This document shows positions 41,049 to 49,240 of a stretch of 64,000 bases of DNA, in pieces. This DNA is from Micromonospora profundi (GTDB taxonomy: Bacteria; Actinomycetota; Actinomycetes; Mycobacteriales; Micromonosporaceae): the NCBI RefSeq assembly GCF_011927785.1, contig NZ_JAATJK010000001.1, positions 5,489,001 through 5,553,000 on the forward strand, read 5' to 3'. Made by a program: the position numbers and the translations under genes. The first letter of the stretch is position 1, and the number at the start of each line of letters is the position of its first letter. The notes under the pieces are model-generated. The model was not told where the DNA came from. It saw nothing but the letters and a program-made list of their open reading frames with translations, and made no database searches.

Positions 41049-41543
41049 ATGATCAAAACTGTTGTGCTCACCGAGGACGACTGGAAGACCTGGCGGGAGC
41101 TACGGCTCGTCGCGCTGACCGAGGCGCCGTACGCCTTCGGTTCCCAACTGGCGGACTGGCAGGGCGACAACGACCGCGAGGACCGCTGGCGCGGTCGGCT
41201 GGGCATCCCCGGTTCGTACAACATGGTGGCGACGCTCGACGGGCAGCCCGTGGGGATGGCCAGCGGAGTGCCGACAGATCAGGACGGCGTCGTCGAGCTG
41301 ATCTCGATGTACGTGGCACCGGCGGGCCGTGGCCGAGGTGTCGGCGACCACCTCGTACAGGCGGTCGAGCAGTGGGCTCGGCAGGTCGGCGCAGGGACGC
41401 TACGGCTGGGCGTTGTGGAGGACAACAAGCACGCCTGGGCGCTCTACCAGCGAAACGGCTTCCACGACACTGGTGAACTCGGCAGCCACATGCCCGACGG
41501 CATCCGTCGGGAGCACATCATGATCAAGAGCCTCGCCGCTTAG
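41049..41543 (+). CDS. GNAT-family N-acetyltransferase
   Basis: 164 aa from ATG 41049. The acetyl-CoA-binding segment is LISMYVAPAGRGRGVGDHLV (motif A, RGRGVG), followed by RLGVVEDNKHAWALYQRNGF (motif B). An N-terminal half with DDWKTWRELRLVALTEAPYA is typical of amino-group acetyltransferases acting on small molecules or protein N-termini. Acceptor unknown. It follows the MmyB-like regulator on the same strand after 51 bp. Confidence 0.9.
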   Translation: MIKTVVLTEDDWKTWRELRLVALTEAPYAFGSQLADWQGDNDREDRWRGRLGIPGSYNMVATLDGQPVGMASGVPTDQDGVVELISMYVAPAGRGRGVGDHLVQAVEQWARQVGAGTLRLGVVEDNKHAWALYQRNGFHDTGELGSHMPDGIRREHIMIKSLAA

Positions 41544-41673
41544 CGTTGCCGCGCCCAGCGGCGGCACGCACTGGCACGTGATGGCATAGCAACTCAGAGA
41601 TGATGAGAAGGTGATCTCACTGGAATCTGCCTGACAGATCGCCAGATGTGCCCTTCCGAACACTGGAGGTTCC

Positions 41674-41967
41674 GTGGCCAAGGGCTACTGGGTCAGTGCC
41701 TACCACACCATTTCAGACCCTGAGAAGCTGGCTGCCTACAACAAGCTGGCCGGTCCGGCCGTCCAAGCCGGGGGCGGGCGGCTCCTCGCCCGTGGCGGTC
41801 GGATCGTCGCACACGACGCCGGAATCGCCGAGCGCACTGTCCTGATCGAGTTCGACAGCTTTGAGCAGGCCATCGCGGCACACGAGAGTGATGCCTACCA
41901 GGAGGCGCTGGTCGCCCTATCCGACGGCGTCGAGCGCGACTTCCGCATCATCGAAGGCATCGACTGA
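41674..41967 (+). CDS. DUF1330 domain protein
   Basis: 97 aa, GTG start. A dimeric alpha-beta barrel-type domain: GYWVSAYHTISDPEKLAAYN, GGGRLLARGGRI, VLIEFDSFEQAIAAHESDAY then QEALVALSDGVERDFRIIEG. DUF1330 proteins resemble small oxygenase-like ferredoxin-fold proteins, with no confirmed substrate. RBS GGAGG lies upstream. Single-gene unit. Confidence 0.88.
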   Translation: MAKGYWVSAYHTISDPEKLAAYNKLAGPAVQAGGGRLLARGGRIVAHDAGIAERTVLIEFDSFEQAIAAHESDAYQEALVALSDGVERDFRIIEGID

Positions 41968-42238
41968 CCGGAGGCTCAGTCGGCTCGGCGTTCGACTCCA
42001 CCGCCGGCAGACCGCCAGCCGCTCGGCGGCCTGTGTCGGCGACAGGTTGACGTTCACCACTAGCTCCAGAAGGCGTCTGATGATTGGCATCAGGCGGTGG
42101 TCGGCAATGCCCCTGTCGTGGTGGACAAACGAACGGGCGAGGCGCCCTTTTGCCTGAACCCTGGCGGTGGAGGACAAAGAGGCTGCGGTGACGGCGTAGC
42201 TACTCGGCTACAAGAGCGGATCTCCTCGTCGGGGGCCG

Positions 42239-42517
42239 GTGGACGGCCCGGCGCTCCTGGGCGTGCCGGCCTCGGTGACGGTCGTTTTGATGACGGCCGC
42301 TATCCGTCGTTCGATGGCCCTGCTGTTGGTGGGTGCCGTCGTGATGGGAGTGCTGTTTATCCCGTGTGGCGGCCTGGCATTTTTCATCGACCACGAGGGG
42401 ATGGACGGGGCCAGCTTAGATTCATGGGCATTGGTCGCCCATCTGGTCGGCATGTTCCTCGCCTTGCCCGCTGCGGTCATTGCGGGTTGGCTGCACTGCC
42501 GCGACAGCCGACACTGA
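42239..42517 (+). CDS. Small membrane protein, hypothetical
   Basis: Up to 92 aa from GTG 42239; GTG 42275 or ATG 42290 are possible starts. Two membrane helices at about 26-50 (SMALLLVGAVVMGVLFIPCG) and 66-86 (LVAHLVGMFLALPAAVIAGW) separated by an acidic loop (IDHEGMDGASLDS). I recognise no family. It lies in a decayed accessory stretch; the preceding 41968-42238 holds only weak transposase-like readings. Function unknown. Confidence 0.5.
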   Translation: MDGPALLGVPASVTVVLMTAAIRRSMALLLVGAVVMGVLFIPCGGLAFFIDHEGMDGASLDSWALVAHLVGMFLALPAAVIAGWLHCRDSRH

Positions 42518-42555
42518 GGCCCGGTGTGGCCGGACGGCCCGGCGGGAGAGGGCGT

Positions 42556-43236
42556 CTATTCGGCGCAGGAGGCGCCGGATCCGAGGTTGGTCATTGCGTT
42601 CCATAGCTCACTCTCGGTCAGTGGCGGCACGGGCAGTGGGTGCGCGCGGTCGGCGCGGAAGGCGTCGAGCATCAGGTAGAGGTGGCGACGCCACGCGTCG
42701 GGTCGTACGTCGCGGGTGGCGGCGGCGATACGGCTGTGTGACCAGATGACGAAGGCCAGGTCCTCGGGGGTCAGGTCGGCCCGCAGCATCCCCTGGTCCT
42801 GCGCACGTTGCATGGCCTGTCGGGCGAGGCCACGAATGCGCATGAGCTGCTCTTCGATGTAGCCGGACACGGGTAGGCGCATCGAGGCCAGGTCGTTCAT
42901 GCCGCGGTCGTCGGCCTGCAGTTCGCACATCGCCTCGAGATACCGGACGAAGCCGACCCACGGATCGTCCGCGGCGACCGCCTCCTCTGCCGCGGCGGCC
43001 CAGGCGCGGAACTTCTCCTCGAAGGCCGCTTGAACCAGGTCGAGACGGGTGTTGAAGTGCCGGTACAGGGTGCCGATGGCCAGTCCGGCCGCCTTCGCGA
43101 TGCCCTCCAGCGGTGCTTCCAGACCCTCTCTGGCGAAGGCGTCCGCAGCCGCCGCGAGCAGCGCTGCGCGGTTCCGTTGCGCGTCGCGCCGGAGCGTGCG
43201 GGTCGGACTCGCGGGTGATGCCGATGCTGCCTCCAT
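42556..43236 (-). CDS. TetR-family transcriptional regulator
   Basis: 226 aa. The N-terminal HTH is RNRAALLAAAADAFAREGLE then APLEGIAKAAGLAIGTLYRH and FNTRLDLVQAAFEEKF. The C-terminal domain (PEDLAFVIWSHSRIAAATRD) is of the SbtR-like type. Its upstream region has no obvious long inverted repeat. The divergent remnant and beta-propeller genes may be targets; no evidence proves it. A short Ala/Ser-rich extension precedes the HTH. Confidence 0.9.
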   Translation of the reverse strand: MEAASASPASPTRTLRRDAQRNRAALLAAAADAFAREGLEAPLEGIAKAAGLAIGTLYRHFNTRLDLVQAAFEEKFRAWAAAAEEAVAADDPWVGFVRYLEAMCELQADDRGMNDLASMRLPVSGYIEEQLMRIRGLARQAMQRAQDQGMLRADLTPEDLAFVIWSHSRIAAATRDVRPDAWRRHLYLMLDAFRADRAHPLPVPPLTESELWNAMTNLGSGASCAE

Positions 43237-43331
43237 GTGACGAACCTATCAAGTCGAGGCAACCCTCATCTTGCTAGCCTCGAACATGAGGGGACCCTCC
43301 GGTTCGCCCGCCTCATCCCGGCAGCCACGGG

Positions 43332-43484
43332 ATGAGCCCTCGAAACTGTGTCAACCAGGAGCAGAGGAGCGCGAAAGCGGGACGGATTTCAGGCAGGACG
43401 GCGATCGTGACCGGCGGCGCCATGGGCATGGGAGGCGCCACCGCCTGGGAGCCGGTCAACCGCAGCACGGATTTCGACGACTAG
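43332..43484 (+). pseudogene. 5' fragment of an SDR gene
   Basis: A 50-codon plus frame (ATG 43332, TAG 43482) contains ISGRTAIVTGGAMGMGGATA, which is the Rossmann cofactor loop (TGGAxGxGxA) of short-chain dehydrogenases, then ends at WEPVNRSTDFDD. The remaining 200 residues of an SDR are absent, so it is a deletion remnant just upstream of the beta-propeller gene. Confidence 0.5.
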
Positions 43485-43546
43485 CGGTCGCTGATCTGAG
43501 GGACTGCCGGACAGACAAGAAGCAGCAGAGAACAAAGGAGCGAAGG

Positions 43547-44566
43547 ATGGATTGGACGAAGACAACGGCGTTGGCCTCGATAGCCGTGATGACCGTCAGC
43601 GCGTTTCCCGTTGCGGCGCAGGCGTCATCGGGAACCGCACACAGTAAGCACCGGGTGGTCGCCACGTTCGACGCCGCGCGAGGCGAGAATCCCGAGAACA
43701 TCCTGGTGGACAGGGACGGCACGATCTATCTGACAATGCTGTTCGCACACTCCGTCGTCAGGATCACTCCGGACGGTCGGCGTACGTCGGTCGTACTTCC
43801 GGGAGACCGCGCCCTGGGCATCGCACGCGATCCCCGGACCGGCGCCCTCAACGTGGCGGTCAAGAGGGACGAGCCGGCCGAGGCGGCGATCTGGACGGTG
43901 CCCGAGAACGCCTTCCACTCCACCGGCAAACCGGTGCGCTCGGTGGTCCTGCCGTCCACAGCGCTCCCCAACAGCATCGCGTACGACAAGAAGGGCACTC
44001 TCTACGCGGCCGACATCCAGGGCTCGGTGTGGCGCGTCGAACCCGGACAGCGCGAGGTCCGCAAGCCGTGGCTCACACATCCGTTGCTCGAGCCCACGGG
44101 CGAGATGTACGCCGGGGCCCCGATGCCCGGCGCCAACGGCCTCAAGATTCGCGGCAGCGCGGTCTACGTGGCGAACACCGCGCGGGGCACTCTGGTCCGC
44201 GTACCCGTTGCGAATGACCGCCCGGGCACGCCCAAGATCGTTCACCGCAACCTGAGGACCATCGACGACTTCGCCTTCGACGAGGAAGGCAACGTGTACG
44301 CCGCGCTCAACACGGTCGACCGCGTCGTCCGGGTGGCCCCCACCGGACGGGTGACCACACTACTGACCCACGCCAGTGCCGGCCTGCAGAACCCGACGTC
44401 GGTCGCGCTCAGCGACCCGCGCCACGGCCGCACGCGCCTGTACGTCAACAGTTCGGCCTTCGCCGCTAAAGACCCGCATCCCGCCCTGCTCGAACTGCGG
44501 CTGTCAACGTGGCCGGCCACGACCGTCGATACGACATCCAGGTGGGCGCACAACCGGGCAGCGTAA
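43547..44566 (+). CDS. Secreted SMP-30/NHL-like beta-propeller protein
   Basis: 339 aa from ATG 43547 (GGAGCGAAGG upstream; the frame extends upstream without support). Signal peptide residues 1-27: KTTALASIAVMTVSAFPVAA then QAS. The mature part shows repeated propeller blades: NPENILVDRDGTIYLTMLFA, ALPNSIAYDKKGTLYAADIQ, GANGLKIRGSAVYVANTARG, DDFAFDEEGNVYAALNTVDR. It resembles gluconolactonase/SMP-30 and NHL proteins, often found beside SDR genes; the SDR partner here appears lost. Enzyme activity is uncertain. Confidence 0.85.
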   Translation: MDWTKTTALASIAVMTVSAFPVAAQASSGTAHSKHRVVATFDAARGENPENILVDRDGTIYLTMLFAHSVVRITPDGRRTSVVLPGDRALGIARDPRTGALNVAVKRDEPAEAAIWTVPENAFHSTGKPVRSVVLPSTALPNSIAYDKKGTLYAADIQGSVWRVEPGQREVRKPWLTHPLLEPTGEMYAGAPMPGANGLKIRGSAVYVANTARGTLVRVPVANDRPGTPKIVHRNLRTIDDFAFDEEGNVYAALNTVDRVVRVAPTGRVTTLLTHASAGLQNPTSVALSDPRHGRTRLYVNSSAFAAKDPHPALLELRLSTWPATTVDTTSRWAHNRAA

Positions 44567-44666
44567 CGCCCGAGCATGACCAGGGCGGTTCGGTCGCAGT
44601 AGCCGGCCGAACCACCCGAACACGTGCCGGAACCGCTGCCGCCGCACAGTGCGACTTCGCACGTAA

Positions 44667-44975
44667 TCAGGTCGGCCCCAGCCGGCGAGGGAGGCGCCGC
44701 TGCGGCGAGCGGGGGTCGCTGACGCGAAGCTGCACGCCGCCCGGCACACCGCCGGCACCATGATGGTCGCCTCTGGCACCGACACTCGGATCGTGCAGGA
44801 GATCCTCGGGCACACGCAGATCACGACCACACAGATCTATGTGGATATGGCGCAGAAGGTGAAGCGGGAGGCGGTCGACCGGGCGGTGTCCGCGCTGATG
44901 GATGGAGCCTGGCGGCGCTACTGCAACGCGATGCTGCAACGGAGCGCCCGAACGGCTGATCTCCGGGAGGTATGA
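44667..44975 (+). pseudogene. C-terminal fragment of a tyrosine recombinase (integrase)
   Basis: The frame opens after a TAA at 44664 and ends at 44975. It contains the second half of the catalytic domain: KLHAARHTAGTMMVASGTDT (HxxR), then RIVQEILGHTQITTTQIYVD with the late His and the nucleophilic Tyr. The N-terminal core-binding domain and the first catalytic Arg are missing, so it is dead. It points toward the tRNA-Thr 3' end 55 bp away, the position of an integrated-element integrase. Confidence 0.85.
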
Positions 44976-44978
44976 GAG

Positions 44979-45026
44979 AGGCCCCGTGACCGTGGCGTTT
45001 CGCCTGGTCACGGGGCCTTTCTTCTT
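44979..45026 (+). terminator. Rho-independent terminator
   Basis: AGGCCCCGTGACC (44979-44991) and GGTCACGGGGCCT (45005-45017) form a 13-bp perfect stem followed on the plus strand by TTTCTTCTTT. It lies between the integrase fragment and the tRNA; the stem could also stop tRNA transcription on the other strand. Confidence 0.85.
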
Positions 45027-45030
45027 TCCG

Positions 45031-45104
45031 AGCCGCCTGACGGAATCGAACCGTCGACCTACGCATTACGAGTGCGTCGCTCTAGCCGACTGAGCTAAGG
45101 CGGC
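45031..45104 (-). tRNA. tRNA-Thr (anticodon CGT)
   Basis: On the minus strand: acceptor GCCGCCT pairs with AGGCGGC; D-arm GCTC...GAGC; anticodon stem ACGCA/TGCGT around loop CTCGTAA, giving anticodon CGT (reads ACG); T-arm GACGGTTCGATTCCGTC. 74 nt; CCA is not encoded. The 3' end faces the integrase fragment, typical of an attachment site. Confidence 0.95.
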
Positions 45105-45247
45105 AACGATCAGCAAGTGTACGGCACCGCCGGCCGAGGACCGCACGGGATACCCCCGCCCCGCTCACTGCCACTAACCGGACAACGAATGCCATCTGGA
45201 CGTTTACCGGACAGCGGATCACCGGAAGCGGCATTAGGCTGCGGCGG

Positions 45248-46999
45248 GTGAGCGACGATCACACCCCTCGCACCCCCGACCCGACGGACGCCCGCCCCGA
45301 TCCCGTACCCGCCGACGAGCGGGCCACCCACCGGCCGCGCTCCACGGACCCGCTGGAATTGGGCTTCACCCCGCGCAAGCCGGTGCCGTGGCTGGCCCCG
45401 TTCCTGCTGATCAGCACGGGTATCCGGACGTTGCTGGCGATGCTGTTCGGGGCGTACCTGGACAAGCGTGAGTTGCAGAACGCGTTCGGCGACGGTGTCT
45501 TCCGCCAGGCCGGTCCGGACGGCGGTCTGTGGCTCGACTACGTGGCTGACCTGGGCGACGGCTTCAACGCCACCTACTCGGTGGCGTACCTGCTGGCGCA
45601 GCCGGAACTGACTGTGGACGGGCACCGGTTGCCCCGCGCGCAGACCCTGGTGATGGGCGGCGACCAGGTGTACCCGTCGGCTGCCTACGCCGAGTATGAG
45701 AACCGGTGCAAAGGCCCCTACCAGGCCGCGCTGCCGGTGGCGCCGCCGGAGCAGCCGACGCTGTTCGCGGTGCCCGGCAACCACGACTGGTACGACGGTC
45801 TGACCGCTTTCCTGCGGTTGTTCGTCCGCTCCCGGGACCGGAACTTCGGCGGCTGGGGCACCGGGCAGTCGCGGTCGTACTTCGCTGTGGAGTTGCCTGC
45901 CGGCTGGTGGCTGCTCGGCGTTGACGACCAGTCCGGCTCGTACCTGGACGACCCGCAGCTTGCGTACTTCGACGAGGTGGCCCGGCGACTCGGCCCGGAG
46001 TCGAAGGTCATCATCGCGGCGCCGGCGCCGACGTGGGTCAAGGCCGCCGACCATCCGACGGCGTACGACTCCATCGACTACTTCATCCGCACGATCATCG
46101 ACCCGACCGGGGCGAAGGTTCGGCTGCTGCTCTCCGGCGACCTGCACCACTACGCCCGCTACACGGGAACCGACCGCCAGCTGATCACCTGTGGCGGCGG
46201 TGGCGCGTACCTGTATCCCACCCACAAGCTGCCGGAGCGCCTTGAGGTGCCGCCGCGCGACACGTTGGCGCGAAAAGCCAGCCGCGCTCGGCCGTACGAC
46301 CTCGCGGCCCGCTATCCGGACGCGGCCCGTTCCCGCCGCTACGGCTGGGGCATCTTCGCCCGGCTGCCGTTGCGCAACCCGGGCTTCACCACACTGCTCG
46401 GCACCCTGCACACGTTGCTGATGCTGGCCATGGCCGGCGCGACCGCCAACTGGACCGACGCCACCGGGCAGCGCCTGTTCAGCGTTCCGTTGGTGGCGAT
46501 GGTGCTGGTCACTGTGGCGGCCGCGGTCCTTTTCGCCCAGCCGCCCAACGCGAGCGGCAAGAGACACGTACGGCACTGGATCCTCGGCGTCAGCCACGGC
46601 GTGGCGCACGTGGCGCTGGCCGCTGCCGGCACCTGGGCGTGGCTGGCGCTGCCGTTCTACGACTGGCCGTGGCCGCTTCCGGCCGTTGCGGCGGTGGTGC
46701 TGTACGGCCCGGTGATCGGGTTGGTGTCCAGCCAGCTCGTGGCGGCGTACCTGCTGGTGGCGGGGTCTTTCGGGGTGAACGTCAACGAGCTGTTCGCCGG
46801 GCAGGGCATCGAGGACTCCAAGTCGTTTCTCCGGTTGCGCATCGACCCGGACGGCACGCTGACCATCTATCCGATCGGTGTGGACCGGGTTGCGCGCGAC
46901 TGGCAGGTCAACCCCGACCAGTCCCCCACAGCGAGCTGGCTGACCCCGAAGACGCAGCTGACCCCACGCCTGGCCGAACCCCCGGTCACCCTTCACTGA
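45248..46999 (+). CDS. Metallophosphoesterase with membrane C-terminal half
   Basis: 583 aa, GTG start. Calcineurin-like motifs in order: YVADLGDGFNATYSVAYLLA (D.GDG), LVMGGDQVYPSA (GGDQ), FAVPGNHDWYDG (GNHD), and late SGDLHHYARYTG (GD.HHY). After about residue 370 come four or five membrane helices (LGTLHTLLMLAMAGATANWT, VALAAAGTWAWLALPFYDWP and others). The N-terminus has one further hydrophobic segment. It should be a two-metal phosphoesterase at the membrane; substrate unknown. Ends in a strong hairpin. Confidence 0.92.
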   Translation: MSDDHTPRTPDPTDARPDPVPADERATHRPRSTDPLELGFTPRKPVPWLAPFLLISTGIRTLLAMLFGAYLDKRELQNAFGDGVFRQAGPDGGLWLDYVADLGDGFNATYSVAYLLAQPELTVDGHRLPRAQTLVMGGDQVYPSAAYAEYENRCKGPYQAALPVAPPEQPTLFAVPGNHDWYDGLTAFLRLFVRSRDRNFGGWGTGQSRSYFAVELPAGWWLLGVDDQSGSYLDDPQLAYFDEVARRLGPESKVIIAAPAPTWVKAADHPTAYDSIDYFIRTIIDPTGAKVRLLLSGDLHHYARYTGTDRQLITCGGGGAYLYPTHKLPERLEVPPRDTLARKASRARPYDLAARYPDAARSRRYGWGIFARLPLRNPGFTTLLGTLHTLLMLAMAGATANWTDATGQRLFSVPLVAMVLVTVAAAVLFAQPPNASGKRHVRHWILGVSHGVAHVALAAAGTWAWLALPFYDWPWPLPAVAAVVLYGPVIGLVSSQLVAAYLLVAGSFGVNVNELFAGQGIEDSKSFLRLRIDPDGTLTIYPIGVDRVARDWQVNPDQSPTASWLTPKTQLTPRLAEPPVTLH

Positions 47000-47023
47000 C
47001 GTGGCCAGTGAAGGGTGACCGGG
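46981..47023. terminator. Perfect 18-bp terminator hairpin overlapping the stop codon
   Basis: CCCGGTCACCCTTCACTG (46981-46998) and CAGTGAAGGGTGACCGGG (47006-47023) form an uninterrupted 18-bp stem with a 7-nt loop. The left arm encodes the last residues of the phosphoesterase and its TGA begins inside the stem. It lies between convergent genes and may serve both. Confidence 0.85.
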
Positions 47024-47037
47024 TCATCGATCACCTG

Positions 47038-47505
47038 TCACGTATAGGGATTGTCATGCCACGAACCGCAGGCCGAGGGCGTCTTCTTACCCAACCCGTC
47101 GCCATCGGCACAGATCTGCAGGCTCAGGATGTCGAAGCCGGTCGAGAAGGGACCGGTGCTGCGCGTCTTCGTCGTGCCGCACCCGAGGTCGTTCAACAGG
47201 CCGTGGTACGAGGTGAAAATCCCTTCCACTTTTCGCAACCCCACGTCACCCCAGGCGGAGGCGGCGTTGCATTTGGTATCGGCCACGGTGAAGGTGAGCG
47301 ACACCATCTGCTTACCATGGAAAGTCCAGACGACTTTCACGTTGGCCCCGCCGTCGTGGCTGACCCAACTGGTGCCGGCCTGCGCAGGCGTGATCAGCGC
47401 GACCAGCAGGCTGAGTGCACCAGCGGCGACCACCACGAGCCGCCTCAATAACGTTTGCGACCTTCTCCCGGATAACCTTTCGGACGCACCCTGACTGACC
47501 GACAT
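47038..47505 (-). CDS. Secreted cysteine-containing protein, unknown function
   Basis: 155 aa with GGAGGAA seven bases before ATG 47505. Signal peptide about 1-43: RRSQTLLRRLVVVAAGALSL then LVALITPAQA. The mature domain, rich in Ser/Thr/Gly, has four cysteines (ADTKCNAA, NDLGCGTT, LQICADG, SACGSWHDN) that may form two disulfides. I do not recognise the family. Its upstream region (47540-47607) is closely related to that of the peptide operon at 38.5 kb, which suggests common control and a link to that system. Confidence 0.75.
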   Translation of the reverse strand: MSVSQGASERLSGRRSQTLLRRLVVVAAGALSLLVALITPAQAGTSWVSHDGGANVKVVWTFHGKQMVSLTFTVADTKCNAASAWGDVGLRKVEGIFTSYHGLLNDLGCGTTKTRSTGPFSTGFDILSLQICADGDGLGKKTPSACGSWHDNPYT

Positions 47506-47539
47506 CGCATTTCCTCCTGCTCGGCTGGGCAGCTACCTG

Positions 47540-47607
47540 CCGTAGCCGCCCCCTGCCGAACAGCATGGCGACGCAGCCTTTCCAAAAGTTTTCCATCCGC
47601 ATGCCAG
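47540..47607 (-). promoter_or_regulatory. Upstream element shared with the peptide operon (copy B)
   Basis: On the minus strand it reads CTGGCATGCGGATGGAAAAC then TTTTGGAAAGGCTGCG. It aligns with copy A (38537-38605) at 33 of the first 43 positions without gaps, and onward with one gap through GGCAG and GCGGCT. It ends 34 bp before the secreted-protein start. Confidence 0.65.
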
Positions 47608-47726
47608 TTCTAATGACGATCATGGATGCGGCTTTCCCAGGCCGCAATGACCATCACCTCGGGTGTGGTGACCCGGCTGCCCACTGCCGGGGCGCCCTAC
47701 TGGAAGCGCCGGTACAGAGCGTGCTC

Positions 47727-48230
47727 TCACTTGCTCGGAGCCAGCATTACTCGACGAAGGATTTCATCGACGACGCTCGCGAGAGGTGCGGTGGCGTCGA
47801 GCACGACGCCATTCCTCGGCACGTCTTCCTTCGTTCGATGCAATCGCACGATGAGTGCGCGTTCCGCCGGTCTTCCGCCCCACTCCTCTTCCGGCCGCCC
47901 GTCAAGCCGCCGATTCAATGTGTCCAGGTCGACGTCGAGGACGAAGACGCCGTCGAACAGGTCGATGAACTTCGGGAAGTTCCGTGAACCACCGCAGAAG
48001 AAGGTCACCGGCTCGTCATGCTTGTCGACCAGGGCTCTCACGTCGTACACCCGCCAGATGTGATTCTCGTGCCCGAGACCATCCAACGGCTCACCGGTTT
48101 CCGGGTCGCCTTGATAAGCCAGTTCCCGGTCACCGTTGATGGCATGATAGCCGCGTCGCCGCAATTCTTTGCATACTGAAGTCTTGCCGGTGCAGGAAAC
48201 TCCTTCAATCAGATAGTTTCGCACGCCCAT
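47727..48230 (-). CDS. P-loop kinase-like protein
   Basis: 167 aa. It begins YLIEGVSCTGKTSVCKELRR (Walker A GxxCTGKTS) followed by GYHAINGDRELAYQGDPETG. A second region, PVTFFCGGSRNFPKFIDLFD and VFVLDVDLDTLNRRLDGRP, resembles small nucleotide or antibiotic kinases of the AAA_33/AAA_17 type. The LID-like basic stretch is short. It probably phosphorylates a small molecule; substrate unknown. It is upstream of the secreted-protein gene on the same strand with 221 bp between them. Confidence 0.8.
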   Translation of the reverse strand: MGVRNYLIEGVSCTGKTSVCKELRRRGYHAINGDRELAYQGDPETGEPLDGLGHENHIWRVYDVRALVDKHDEPVTFFCGGSRNFPKFIDLFDGVFVLDVDLDTLNRRLDGRPEEEWGGRPAERALIVRLHRTKEDVPRNGVVLDATAPLASVVDEILRRVMLAPSK

Positions 48231-48269
48231 CGCGGGATGGTAACAGCTGCCACCGCGACGGCTGCTCGA

Positions 48270-49130
48270 TCATTTCGTTACGCCCGCAGGACCTGACTGG
48301 TCACGGCCTTCGTAGGCGCGGCGGGAGCCGCAGACGTCCGCGCGGGAGCACATGGAGCGCGAGCCGTCGGCGTCCAGGCGAACGTTCACCGCGTCTCTCG
48401 GGACGCTGTGGCCGACCACGCGGCCCTCCCCTTCCGGGGTGGTGACGCGGGCGCCGATCGCCGGGGCGGACTCCTGAAATCTGGAGTACAAAGGGTGCTC
48501 GTACTTGAGACAGCACATCAGCCGGCCACACGCGCCCGAGATGCGCAGCGGGTTCAGCGGCAGGTCCTGGTCCTTTGCCATCCGGATGGTCACCGGCTCG
48601 AAGTCGTTGAGGAACGTGGCGCAGCACAGATCGCGCCCACACGAGCCGATGCCGCCCTGGACGCGGGCGGAGTCCCGGGCGCTGAGTTGGCGCAGCTCGA
48701 CCCGGCAGTGCAGGGTGGCGCCCAGGTCGCGGACCAGGGAGCGGAAGTCCACCCGGTGCGGGGCGGTGAAGTAGACGGTGCTGCGCTCACCACCGCCGTC
48801 GGCGGAGGCGAGCACGTGGTCGACGGCCACCACCTTCATGGGCAGGCCATGTGCCCGGATCAGCCGCTTCGCGGCCACCTTGGCCTCGGCCTTACGCCGA
48901 CGCAGCGCCTCGTCCCGGCTCAGGTCGTCGTCGCCCGCCAGCCCGACCAGTCGGGGGAAGCCGTCAGTCTCCTCGGTCACCCACTGGGCGGCCCAGACGC
49001 ACTCGGCCACCTCGGGCCCGTCGTCGGTGGGCACCAGCACCTTGTCGCCCACCTGTGGGCGCAGCTCGCCCGGGTCGAGGTAGTAGAGGCGCCCGTACCG
49101 GTTGAAGCTGACCGCGCAGAGCATGCCCAT
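48270..49130 (-). CDS. ricT: PSP1/RicT-like regulatory protein
   Basis: 286 aa. The PSP1 C-terminal domain with cysteine clusters is clear: GSCGRDLCCATFLNDFEPVT and ACGRLMCCLKYEHPLYSRFQ, with VGDKVLVPTDDGPEVAECVW at the N-terminus. In Bacillus RicT (YaaT) works with RicA and RicF as an iron-sulfur complex controlling RNase Y. RicA and RicF are not visible here, so the partner set differs in actinobacteria. It lies near the holB-tmk region, as in other Gram-positives. Confidence 0.88.
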   Translation of the reverse strand: MGMLCAVSFNRYGRLYYLDPGELRPQVGDKVLVPTDDGPEVAECVWAAQWVTEETDGFPRLVGLAGDDDLSRDEALRRRKAEAKVAAKRLIRAHGLPMKVVAVDHVLASADGGGERSTVYFTAPHRVDFRSLVRDLGATLHCRVELRQLSARDSARVQGGIGSCGRDLCCATFLNDFEPVTIRMAKDQDLPLNPLRISGACGRLMCCLKYEHPLYSRFQESAPAIGARVTTPEGEGRVVGHSVPRDAVNVRLDADGSRSMCSRADVCGSRRAYEGRDQSGPAGVTK

Positions 49131-49240
49131 TGCTCCACCCTACGACGGACCATGGCCCTACCGCGCGCCGGCTGTCGCCGAACGATTACGCCGCGCTCGC
49201 ATCGACGACCGCTTGTCCAGTGCGCAACGGCGGTTGCTGG

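Noticed and set aside
41917..42177. Minus-strand 86-codon frame with a phrase resembling a transposase helix-turn-helix (LSPTQAAERLAV)
   Set aside because: Only a short segment looks protein-like, no start site or downstream catalytic part is present, and no terminal repeats were found; at best a tiny remnant.
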